From Nitrogeniibacter sp050293885 (GTDB lineage: Bacteria; Pseudomonadota; Gammaproteobacteria; Burkholderiales; Rhodocyclaceae), in the NCBI GenBank assembly GCA_050293885.1, contig JBNKNO010000012.1:1-64000 (forward strand): DNA of 64,000 nt, read 5' to 3'. The position numbers and the translations under genes were made by a program. Positions 57,896-64,000 of the stretch are shown in pieces. Under the pieces are notes generated by a model. It was not told where the DNA came from. It was given only the letters and a program-made list of their open reading frames with translations, and made no database searches. Each line of letters starts with the position of its first letter. The stretch's first letter is position 1.

Positions 57896-58843
57896 ATGCT
57901 CATCCGCCGCCCCGCCCACATTCAGCCCTCCGAAATCACCCCGCGCGCGCTGTTCGAATCGCGTCGGCGCTTTCTCGCTCAAGGCACGACACTGGCGGCC
58001 AGTGCGGCACTCGGGCTGCCGGCGCGCGCCGCCAATGCGCCCGACACCGCCGTGCTATCACCACTTGCCGTGAGCCCGTTTTCCACCGCCGACACCACAA
58101 CGCCGCTGCGCAAGGTGCTCGAATACAACAACTTCTATGAGTTCGGCTCATCCAAGGGCGACCCCTCGCTGTACGCCCACAAGCTGCCGATCCGCCCTTG
58201 GACGGTGACCATCGACGGGCTGGTGCACAAGCCGAAGACGCTGGATATCGACCAGTTGCTCAAACTCGCGCCGCTCGAAGAACGCATCTACCGGCTGCGT
58301 TGCGTGGAAGCGTGGTCGATGGTGATTCCGTGGGTAGGCTACTCGCTCTCGGCGCTGCTCAAGCAGGTCGAGCCCCTTGGCTCGGCAAAGTTCGTGCAGT
58401 TCGAAAGCTACTATGACCGCGAAGTGATCACGCCGCATTTCTTCGGTTTTCTCGAATTCCCCTACATCGAGGGCCTGCGGATGGACGAAGCCATGCACCC
58501 GCTCACGCTGCTCGGGCTCGGCCTCTATGGCGAAACCCTGCCACGACAGAACGGCGCACCGGTACGCATCGTGGTGCCGTGGAAGTACGGCTTCAAGAGC
58601 GCCAAGTCCATCGTGCGCATCACCTTCACCGATGAGCAGCCACTCACCAGCTGGCCCAAGGCGGAGCACAACGACTACGGCTTCTACGCCAACGTGAATC
58701 CGGATGTCGACCATCCCAAGTGGGACCAGTCGCGCGAGCGGCGCATTGGCGAGTTCTTCAAACGCGACACGCTGATGTTCAACGGCTACGCGGATGAGGT
58801 GGCCTCACTCTATGCCGGCATGGATTTGCAGCGAAATTTCTGA
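57896..58843 (+). CDS. msrP: Periplasmic methionine-sulfoxide reductase, molybdopterin subunit
   Basis: 315 residues. A twin-arginine signal (SRRRFLAQGTTLAASAALG, ~22-40) exports the folded cofactor-bound enzyme. Moco-ligand Cys136 lies in IYRLRCVEAWSM; SLYAHKLPIRPWTVTIDGL and WKYGFKSAKSIV match YedY/MsrP. It reduces oxidised methionines in periplasmic proteins using electrons from the haem membrane protein MsrQ. No msrQ follows in this window: the next gene, 168 bp on, is an unrelated HExxH protein, so MsrQ is either elsewhere or absent. Confidence 0.94.
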   Translation: MLIRRPAHIQPSEITPRALFESRRRFLAQGTTLAASAALGLPARAANAPDTAVLSPLAVSPFSTADTTTPLRKVLEYNNFYEFGSSKGDPSLYAHKLPIRPWTVTIDGLVHKPKTLDIDQLLKLAPLEERIYRLRCVEAWSMVIPWVGYSLSALLKQVEPLGSAKFVQFESYYDREVITPHFFGFLEFPYIEGLRMDEAMHPLTLLGLGLYGETLPRQNGAPVRIVVPWKYGFKSAKSIVRITFTDEQPLTSWPKAEHNDYGFYANVNPDVDHPKWDQSRERRIGEFFKRDTLMFNGYADEVASLYAGMDLQRNF

Positions 58844-59010
58844 ACGACCGTTCGTCAGCAGGCAGTGCGAGTTTGTGGACAATTGACGTTGATGTTCTAA
58901 GGTGAAATTGTAGGAATGTTGCGCCGCAACATACCTGCCAAGGGAAGTGGCACACAGAGGCCATTGAAGGGACAGGAGTCAAATCGTGTCACCTCAACCT
59001 GGAGAGAACC

Positions 59011-59478
59011 ATGGATACCCAACTGGTTGCATATCTGCTCGAGGCCGCCGTAAATATCACGGGTCTGCCGGCCATCCCCGAGGAAGCCCTGCCGAATTTC
59101 GTCGCCATGCCCGCCGCCGAAATACGGCAAGAAGCCTGCGAAGACGGTGTGCCAAGCTGTCGCGGCATCGTTGCCCTCTACGACATGGAGCGCAACCGCG
59201 TGCTCTACCGCGACGATCTGGACATGGACAATCCGTCCGACAACTCCTTCATCGTCCATGAACTGGTGCATGTGCTGCAGTTCCATCGCGACGGACACAG
59301 CATCTACAAGGACTGCCCGGCCTTGGTACGCACCGAACGCGCGGCCTATGCGGCGCAGAACGACTATCTGCATCGCCAGGGGCAGCTGCTGCGCGTCGGC
59401 CGAATCATGCGCATGGTCAGCTGCGCGCCGACAACCCCCACCACCGCCGCGGCGGCGCACCGCCCTCAAACGCACTAA
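59011..59478 (+). CDS. Small HExxH protein (DUF6647-like), putative zinc metallopeptidase
   Basis: 155 residues; GGAGAGAACC before the ATG. HELVH (His83-Glu84-His87) is a zinc-peptidase motif, followed by VLQFHRDG. Three cysteines (QEACEDGVPSC and KDCPALV) may structure the region around the site, and ALVRTERAAYAAQNDYL supplies a possible third metal ligand (Glu). No signal peptide, so probably cytosolic. The C-terminus is a Thr/Ala-rich tail. It resembles the short DUF6647-type proteins; activity is not established. Confidence 0.65.
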   Translation: MDTQLVAYLLEAAVNITGLPAIPEEALPNFVAMPAAEIRQEACEDGVPSCRGIVALYDMERNRVLYRDDLDMDNPSDNSFIVHELVHVLQFHRDGHSIYKDCPALVRTERAAYAAQNDYLHRQGQLLRVGRIMRMVSCAPTTPTTAAAAHRPQTH

Positions 59479-59533
59479 CGCGGCACGCCGTCGGTCGACG
59501 CATGTCGATCGACGGCACGCCCATCCGGAACCC

Positions 59534-59902
59534 ATGCCCGCCAACACCCCCGACATCGTCACCCACGCCTGCGAGTTGTTCGCGCCCTTGGGCACAATCC
59601 GCACCAAGCGCATGTTTGGCGGCTGGGGCTTCTATGTGGACGATCTGTTCTTTGCGCTGGTGGCGCGGGACACCCTCTACCTGAAGGCGGATGGCGACAG
59701 CGAAGCACGGTTTGCCGAGGCCGGCAGCGAGCGCTTCACGTACACGCGCGAGGACGCGAAAACGTACTCGATGGGTTACTGGATGGCACCGGAAGCGGCG
59801 CTTGAAAGCCCGCACGCCATGGCGCCGTGGGCGCGTTTGGCGGTTGACTGCGCGCTGCGCAACCGCAACCCGGCGCGCAAAAAGAAAACCGCCCGGGTCT
59901 GA
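59534..59902 (+). CDS. TfoX/Sxy N-terminal domain protein
   Basis: 122 residues from the ATG at 59534. The TfoX N-terminal pattern is clear: RTKRMFGGWGFYVDDLFFALV, then KADGDSEARF, then SMGYWMAPEAALES. Unlike the full competence regulator TfoX, it lacks the C-terminal domain; such short proteins are common in proteobacteria and their role is not settled. Ends in a basic tail (RNPARKKKTARV). Convergent with the pedF-like gene across a terminator hairpin. Confidence 0.85.
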   Translation: MPANTPDIVTHACELFAPLGTIRTKRMFGGWGFYVDDLFFALVARDTLYLKADGDSEARFAEAGSERFTYTREDAKTYSMGYWMAPEAALESPHAMAPWARLAVDCALRNRNPARKKKTARV

Positions 59903-59917
59903 CGACGTGCCGGGCGG
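59880..59917 (-). terminator. Intrinsic terminator of the PedF-type cytochrome gene
   Basis: CCGCCCGG (59889-59896) pairs with CCGGGCGG (59910-59917). On the minus strand the hairpin is followed by TTTTCTTTTTG. It overlaps the end of the TfoX-like reading frame. Confidence 0.7.
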
Positions 59918-59966
59918 CTTCGAACCGGGATGTCACCCCGGCACACGCGACGAATCGCGAATTGAC

Positions 59967-60455
59967 TTACTGCGTCTCGACCGTACGCGCGTCGATGTAG
60001 GACTTGATCGCCCACACCGCCTCTTGGGAAAACACGCTCTCGTAGCTCGGCATGGTCACGCGGCCATCGCTGGTCTTCTTGCCATTGAGCACGATATCCC
60101 GGAAGTATTCGTCGGTATCGGCGAGACAGGACGCCTTGCCCTCATCCGCCATGCCCAGGCAATCGACATCAAGCAGCAGCAGATCGGGCGCCACACCGCC
60201 GGACACGGCATTCAGGCCATGACAGCCGGCACAGTTGTGAAGATAGCCTTCCGCCCCGATTTCGATGGCCTTTTCGTTGCCGCGATAGGGATTGGCGTCC
60301 ACCCACTCCGAGCCGATCTGTTTGAGTGCGGTGGCATCCACCGGATGAGGCGTCACGTCGCCGTGCGCCTGGGCGCCGACAGCGAACAGCCCGAGAACGA
60401 GGGCAAACGCGCCAGCGCGCATGCGACCAAGGCGCGTATTGAGGGGATGTTGCAT
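59967..60455 (-). CDS. pedF: Cytochrome c-550 (PedF type)
   Basis: 162 residues from the ATG at 60455, where TTGGAGAATTTCC gives a good ribosome site. Signal peptide to about residue 30 (GAQA-H). Haem-c motif CAGCH (Cys75, Cys78, His79) and a likely axial Met in VTMPSYESVF. Two extra cysteines (VDCLGMADEGKASCLADTD) form the insertion typical of PedF. PedF proteins accept electrons from PQQ-dependent alcohol dehydrogenases; no such dehydrogenase or pqq gene is in the window, so this copy is an orphan here. Confidence 0.85.
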   Translation of the reverse strand: MQHPLNTRLGRMRAGAFALVLGLFAVGAQAHGDVTPHPVDATALKQIGSEWVDANPYRGNEKAIEIGAEGYLHNCAGCHGLNAVSGGVAPDLLLLDVDCLGMADEGKASCLADTDEYFRDIVLNGKKTSDGRVTMPSYESVFSQEAVWAIKSYIDARTVETQ

Positions 60456-60594
60456 GGAAATTCTCCAATGACGGAAACACACGGAGGCTGCGGCGCGGCA
60501 CGCAGATCGCCGCAGAACTGAACGAATAGCCACGCGGACGTGTATTGTAACAAAGCGATTCGATCACCGTCGCCGCGCGCCAACGCAACCGGCC

Positions 60595-60891
60595 TCAACG
60601 CAGGCCGTGTTTCTTCATCCACGCGGTAAATTCGTCACTCGCCGGGCCGTCCTGCAGCCGATCGACGTTCAACAGCAGATTCTCGACCATGGTGTGCGCC
60701 GCAATGGCGGCCATGATCGCGAGTCGCGCTTCGGCATCCAGTCCGTGTGCGGCCAGCGTGTCGTTGACCTCACAGAAGTGATTGGCCATCAATTGACGCG
60801 CATCGTGTTCATCGATGGACAACAAGGCGAAATCGAGCGGGTCTTCGCGCTCGATGTCTTCCATAAGGGTTTCGACGCTCTGCGGGGTCAT
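60595..60891 (-). CDS. Small helical protein, unknown function
   Basis: 98 residues from the ATG at 60891 with AAGGAGCTGCCC directly upstream. All-helical and acidic (VETLMEDIEREDPLDFALLS; EARLAIMAAIAAHTMVENL), one Cys (NHFCEVND). Ends MKKHGLR. It is upstream of pedF on the same strand but 139 bp away, so linkage is uncertain. No family recognised. Confidence 0.6.
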   Translation of the reverse strand: MTPQSVETLMEDIEREDPLDFALLSIDEHDARQLMANHFCEVNDTLAAHGLDAEARLAIMAAIAAHTMVENLLLNVDRLQDGPASDEFTAWMKKHGLR

Positions 60892-61066
60892 GGGCAGCTC
60901 CTTGCGAAGTGGGCGCGGCCCCCTTTGCATCCAGGATGCGTCAACACCCTCGACAAAGGGGTTTGAGTCGTTTGACCACATTGGCCGAAAAGATTCCCGT
61001 CCCGCCGGATCGAACTCGCCGGGCGCAATGCGCGTGCGGCGTATAACCCCAACGGCACACCAGCCC

Positions 61067-62020
61067 TTATCTCGCGTTGCGCTTCGCCATCACGGTCACA
61101 CCGCCGATCACCAGTGCCGCGCCGAGCAATTGAGCTGTCCCCACCGGCTCGTCCAGCAGCATCCAACCTGCCGCAAGCGTGATGATCGGCCCGAAACTGC
61201 CCACCAGCGCCACCGGGCTGGCGCCGATGCGGCGGATGCCTTCCGCCAGACACCAGACGGGCAGCACCAGACACAGCGTGCCCATGGCCAGGGCGTAGAG
61301 GTGCACGATCCAGGGCAGGTCGAGCGCCGACAACGGGCGCAGCACGAGGAACTGACCAATGGCGAGAATGCCGGCGAAGATCGACCCACCGGCCGAGAGG
61401 CGAGACGAACCGAGTCGATTCACCACCTGTCCGTTGCCCAGCAGAAACAGCGCATAGGACACCGCCGCGCCAAACACGAACAGGCTGCCGACGAGCACGT
61501 CGCGGGTTTCGCCCACCACCTTGAAGTCATGCGCCACGGCGACCGCCACGCCCACGTAACAGAGCACCAGGGCCGCACCGGTGCGGCGCGTGATCGGCTT
61601 GGCGAGAAACACGGCCGAGAGCAACACCACGATGGTCGGATAGATGAACAGGATCACCCGCTCCAGGCCGGCACTGATGTAGTCCAGCCCGAGAAAATCG
61701 AGATAACTGGCGAGGTAGTAGCCGAACAACCCGAGCCCCGCGAGCAGGCCATAGTCGCGGCGCGTGAGCGGCGTCTTGCCATTGCGCGGTGTCGCCCGCG
61801 CGCGCCAGCCCATTACCGCGAAGATCGGCAGGCTGTAGGCCATGCGCAGGGCCAGCAGGGTCTCGGCGTCCACGCCGTAACGGTAGGACAGCTTGACGAA
61901 GATGGCCTTGAAGGAGAATCCCACGGCGGCGAGCAGGGCGAACACCAACCCGGCCACCGGCAAGGGGGTGGGCTGCTCGGCGACGGCGGCGGGAGAAGCG
62001 GACGACGACATGGCCCCCAT
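61067..62020 (-). CDS. EamA-family (DMT) transporter
   Basis: 317 residues, ten predicted helices in two EamA repeats (~20-160 and ~175-305). Repeat starts: LVFALLAAVGFSFKAIFVKL and GAAVSYALFLLGNGQVVNRL; helix-9 region PVALVGSFGPIITLAAGWMLL is typical. Alternative ATG at 62011 removes three residues. Divergent from the LysR gene (69-bp spacer), so that regulator probably controls it. Exporter of an unknown metabolite. Confidence 0.9.
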   Translation of the reverse strand: MGAMSSSASPAAVAEQPTPLPVAGLVFALLAAVGFSFKAIFVKLSYRYGVDAETLLALRMAYSLPIFAVMGWRARATPRNGKTPLTRRDYGLLAGLGLFGYYLASYLDFLGLDYISAGLERVILFIYPTIVVLLSAVFLAKPITRRTGAALVLCYVGVAVAVAHDFKVVGETRDVLVGSLFVFGAAVSYALFLLGNGQVVNRLGSSRLSAGGSIFAGILAIGQFLVLRPLSALDLPWIVHLYALAMGTLCLVLPVWCLAEGIRRIGASPVALVGSFGPIITLAAGWMLLDEPVGTAQLLGAALVIGGVTVMAKRNAR

Positions 62021-62089
62021 TTAGCCACCGGCCGACGCCTCACACAATTGCTATGATGCGAGCACAGTCTTCGTCAAATCCGAACACTC

Positions 62090-62998
62090 ATGCACTACGA
62101 CCTGGTGGACCTCAAACTTTTCGTCGCCATCGCGGACGCCGGCAACCTGTCGCGCGGCGCGGCGCATTCGCACCTGGCGCCTTCCTCGGCGAGCCATCGC
62201 GTCGCGCGGCTGGAAGCGGCTTTCGGCACGCCACTACTGATCCGCGAAGCGCGCGGGGTGCGCCTCACGCCGGCCGGAGAAGTGCTGCGCGACGGCGCCC
62301 GCCACACCCTCGCCCGACTCGAACAACTGCATGCCGACCTGGCACCGTTCGCCAGCGGCGTACGCGGTCAGGTTTCGCTGTGGGCGAACACCAATGCCAC
62401 CAACATCTTCCTGCCCGAGGATCTGGCCGACTATCTGCACGACCACCCCCAGGTGCGCGTCACGCTCAAGGAGGCGGGCAGTCCCGACATCGTGTATGCC
62501 GTCGCGCAGGGCGAGGCACAGATTGGCGTGGTGGCCGGCGACGTGAGTACGGGCGAGTTGCATGTGGCGCCCTACCGGTTCGACCGTCTGGTGCTGATCG
62601 TGCCGCCCGGCGATCGGCTGGGCAGCCGTGCCCGCGTGGGTTTCGGCGAGGTGGTGGACGCGCCCTTCGTTGCCCTGCATGCCGGCACCGGCATCCACAC
62701 CTTCCTCATGAACAAGGCAGCCGAACTGGGGTGGCATCTCGACGTGCGCATCCAGGTGCATGGCTTCGACGCGGTCATCGGCATGGTCGCCGCCGGCGTC
62801 GGCTACGGGCTGGTGCCGCAGTCAAGCGTGCAGCGCACCCGACGGCCCCATCAGGTTGTCATGCTGGCGCTCGAAGATGACTGGGCGCGACGCGATCTGC
62901 GCCTGCTGGTGCGCGATCCGGCAGCGCTATCGACCCATGCGCGCGCGCTCTACGAACGGCTCGCACTGGGCGCGGACGATGCGTCGACGTCGCGATAA
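62090..62998 (+). CDS. LysR-family regulator
   Basis: 302 residues. Winged HTH ~5-65 (VDLKLFVAIADAGNLSRGAA…HLAPSSASHRVARLE), effector domain ~90-290 (VSLWANTNATNIFLPEDLAD). Divergent from the EamA gene, the usual arrangement for a LysR protein and its target. Its 3' end overlaps the convergent cupin gene by 49 bp. Confidence 0.92.
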   Translation: MHYDLVDLKLFVAIADAGNLSRGAAHSHLAPSSASHRVARLEAAFGTPLLIREARGVRLTPAGEVLRDGARHTLARLEQLHADLAPFASGVRGQVSLWANTNATNIFLPEDLADYLHDHPQVRVTLKEAGSPDIVYAVAQGEAQIGVVAGDVSTGELHVAPYRFDRLVLIVPPGDRLGSRARVGFGEVVDAPFVALHAGTGIHTFLMNKAAELGWHLDVRIQVHGFDAVIGMVAAGVGYGLVPQSSVQRTRRPHQVVMLALEDDWARRDLRLLVRDPAALSTHARALYERLALGADDASTSR

Positions 62999-63318
62999 GC
63001 CTCGGGCACGAAGCGCGGCGAGCACACCGCAAGAAACACGAGATCGACCGAACCGGTGTTGGCGATGCGCTGGCGCACCCCCGGCGGAATCACGACCACC
63101 GCCCCCGGCATCACCGGCTGCGGCGCGCCCTCGCCCACTTCAGCCAACCCCTCGCCCTGCTCGATCAGATAGCGCTCGGCGATGCCCTCGAGCACATGCC
63201 AGCGAGTCGTCCCGCCGACCGGCACGCGGGCGCGCGCGACCGACACCGCGGGATCGTCCGGCACATTGTGCAGTTCGGTGATGTAGCAGCCTTCTTCGAA
63301 AAAGTATTCGCCGGGCAT
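62950..63318 (-). CDS. Single-domain cupin protein
   Basis: 122 residues. Cupin strands with metal-binding residues in TRWHVLEGIAERYLIEQGEG (H, E, R at the usual places) and second motif PGAVVVIPPGVRQRIANTG. Its start lies 3 bp after the stop of the GST gene, so the two form an operon. It overlaps the LysR 3' end tail-to-tail. It may isomerise or oxidise a small molecule; the substrate is unknown. Confidence 0.82.
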   Translation of the reverse strand: MPGEYFFEEGCYITELHNVPDDPAVSVARARVPVGGTTRWHVLEGIAERYLIEQGEGLAEVGEGAPQPVMPGAVVVIPPGVRQRIANTGSVDLVFLAVCSPRFVPEAYRDVDASSAPSASRS

Positions 63319-63321
63319 GGC

Positions 63322-63993
63322 TCAGCGCGGCCCGCCCCACGCATCGGCGACGGCATCGTAAGCGGGCATGGCGATGGTCTCGGCCAGGGCACCGGCCTCC
63401 CAGGCCTGCATGGCCGGATGCGCCAACATGGCATCGCGGTAGGCCGCGGCGACCGGCGGCAAGCTCACATTGAACGTATGGAAGCGCCACACCACCGGGG
63501 CAAACATGGCATCCGCGATGGAGAAGGCGCCAAACAGAAAGGGGCCGCCCTCGGCGCCGAATTGCGCGCGGCATTCCGTCCACACCTGGGCGATGCGATC
63601 CACGTCGGCCTGGACGTCCGCCGCCAGCGGCGCGCCGTGCAGTCGCAGCTTGATGTTCATGGGCATGGCGCCGCGCACTGCCGTATAGCCCGAATGCATC
63701 TCGCAGGCGACGCTGCGGGCGCGGGCGCGCGCCAAGGCATCGCGCGGCCACAGCCCGTCGTGCCGCTCGGCGAGAAACTCGGCAATCGCCAAGGTATCCC
63801 AGATCTGAAAGCCGTCCACGTGCAGGCAAGGCACCAGGCCATTGGCGGAATAGTCGCGATGCCGCTCGTTCGGCCCGGTCCCGTCCACCGTCACCTTGCG
63901 CGACGCGAAGGGAATGTCGAAGTGGCGCATCAACACCCATGGCCGCAAGGACCAGGACGAGTAATTCATGTTGCCGAAGTAGAGGGTGTACAT
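63322..63993 (-). CDS. Glutathione S-transferase
   Basis: 223 residues. Thioredoxin-fold N-domain ~1-80 (YTLYFGNMNYSSWSLRPWVL with the active-site Ser/Tyr region; cis-Pro in NGLVPCLHVD; glutathione-contacting DTLAIAEFLAE) and helical C-domain ~90-215 (GAFSIADAMFAPVVWRF, the N-capping box). Full length. It uses GSH in the cytosol to conjugate or isomerise electrophiles. Operon with the cupin gene. The remaining seven bases to the window edge hold nothing. Confidence 0.92.
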   Translation of the reverse strand: MYTLYFGNMNYSSWSLRPWVLMRHFDIPFASRKVTVDGTGPNERHRDYSANGLVPCLHVDGFQIWDTLAIAEFLAERHDGLWPRDALARARARSVACEMHSGYTAVRGAMPMNIKLRLHGAPLAADVQADVDRIAQVWTECRAQFGAEGGPFLFGAFSIADAMFAPVVWRFHTFNVSLPPVAAAYRDAMLAHPAMQAWEAGALAETIAMPAYDAVADAWGGPR

Positions 63994-64000
63994 GCGAGCA

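Overview
The window is about 64 kb of high-GC (roughly two-thirds G+C) bacterial chromosome. Two S-adenosylhomocysteine (SAH) riboswitches, an ahcY…metF operon, a PedF-type cytochrome c550, NnrU, MsrP and a metH with both halves in one gene point to a betaproteobacterium, most likely of the Rhodocyclales (Azoarcus/Thauera/Zoogloea relatives). This placement rests on gene content; no rRNA or tRNA gene is visible. No phage or complete insertion sequence was seen. The one mobile-looking item is a non-coding, MITE-like inverted-repeat element at 2727-3020.

Layout. 1-9.5 kb: exporters (EamA, LysE), a small Cys-rich protein, a bicupin, argC, a LysR/DUF2917 divergent pair, a fluoroacetate-dehalogenase-type hydrolase overlapping an HCCA-isomerase-like gene, a dicarboxylate symporter and a periplasmic rhodanese. 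9.6-15.7 kb: an unusual signalling cluster. It encodes a TIR-CHAT protease-TM-LysM-LysM protein, a receiver-like protein of unknown role, a second TIR-TM-beta-domain protein, and a lipoprotein. Both TIR proteins appear to have a cytosolic TIR, one membrane helix and a periplasmic domain. 15.7-26.3 kb: metH behind an SAH riboswitch with its own terminator, a membrane-tethered L12-CTD-like protein, an HD-GYP protein, tandem BamE-like lipoproteins, a LivK-type binding protein and a Ca/Na antiporter. 26.3-46.5 kb: a two-partner secretion locus. A 5285-residue filamentous adhesin (TpsA) is followed by its outer-membrane transporter (TpsB), and convergent to them lies a multi-TM C13 (legumain/caspase-fold) peptidase.

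46.6-52.9 kb: NnrU, a lower-GC HEAT-like gene, then the second SAH riboswitch driving ahcY-GNAT-nitrilase-tlyA-metF, closed by a perfect 17-bp terminator hairpin. With metH, this places methionine synthase, SAH hydrolase and methylene-THF reductase under the same ligand. 52.9-64 kb: a large hybrid histidine kinase, HupE plus its membrane-anchor partner, MsrP without MsrQ beside it, an HExxH protein, TfoX N-domain, PedF cytochrome, an EamA/LysR divergent pair, and a GST-cupin operon.

The strongest candidate for an undescribed system is the TIR/CHAT/LysM cluster at 9.6-15 kb. Its domains suggest an envelope-sensing, NAD-linked and protease-executing module, but that function is inferred from architecture only.
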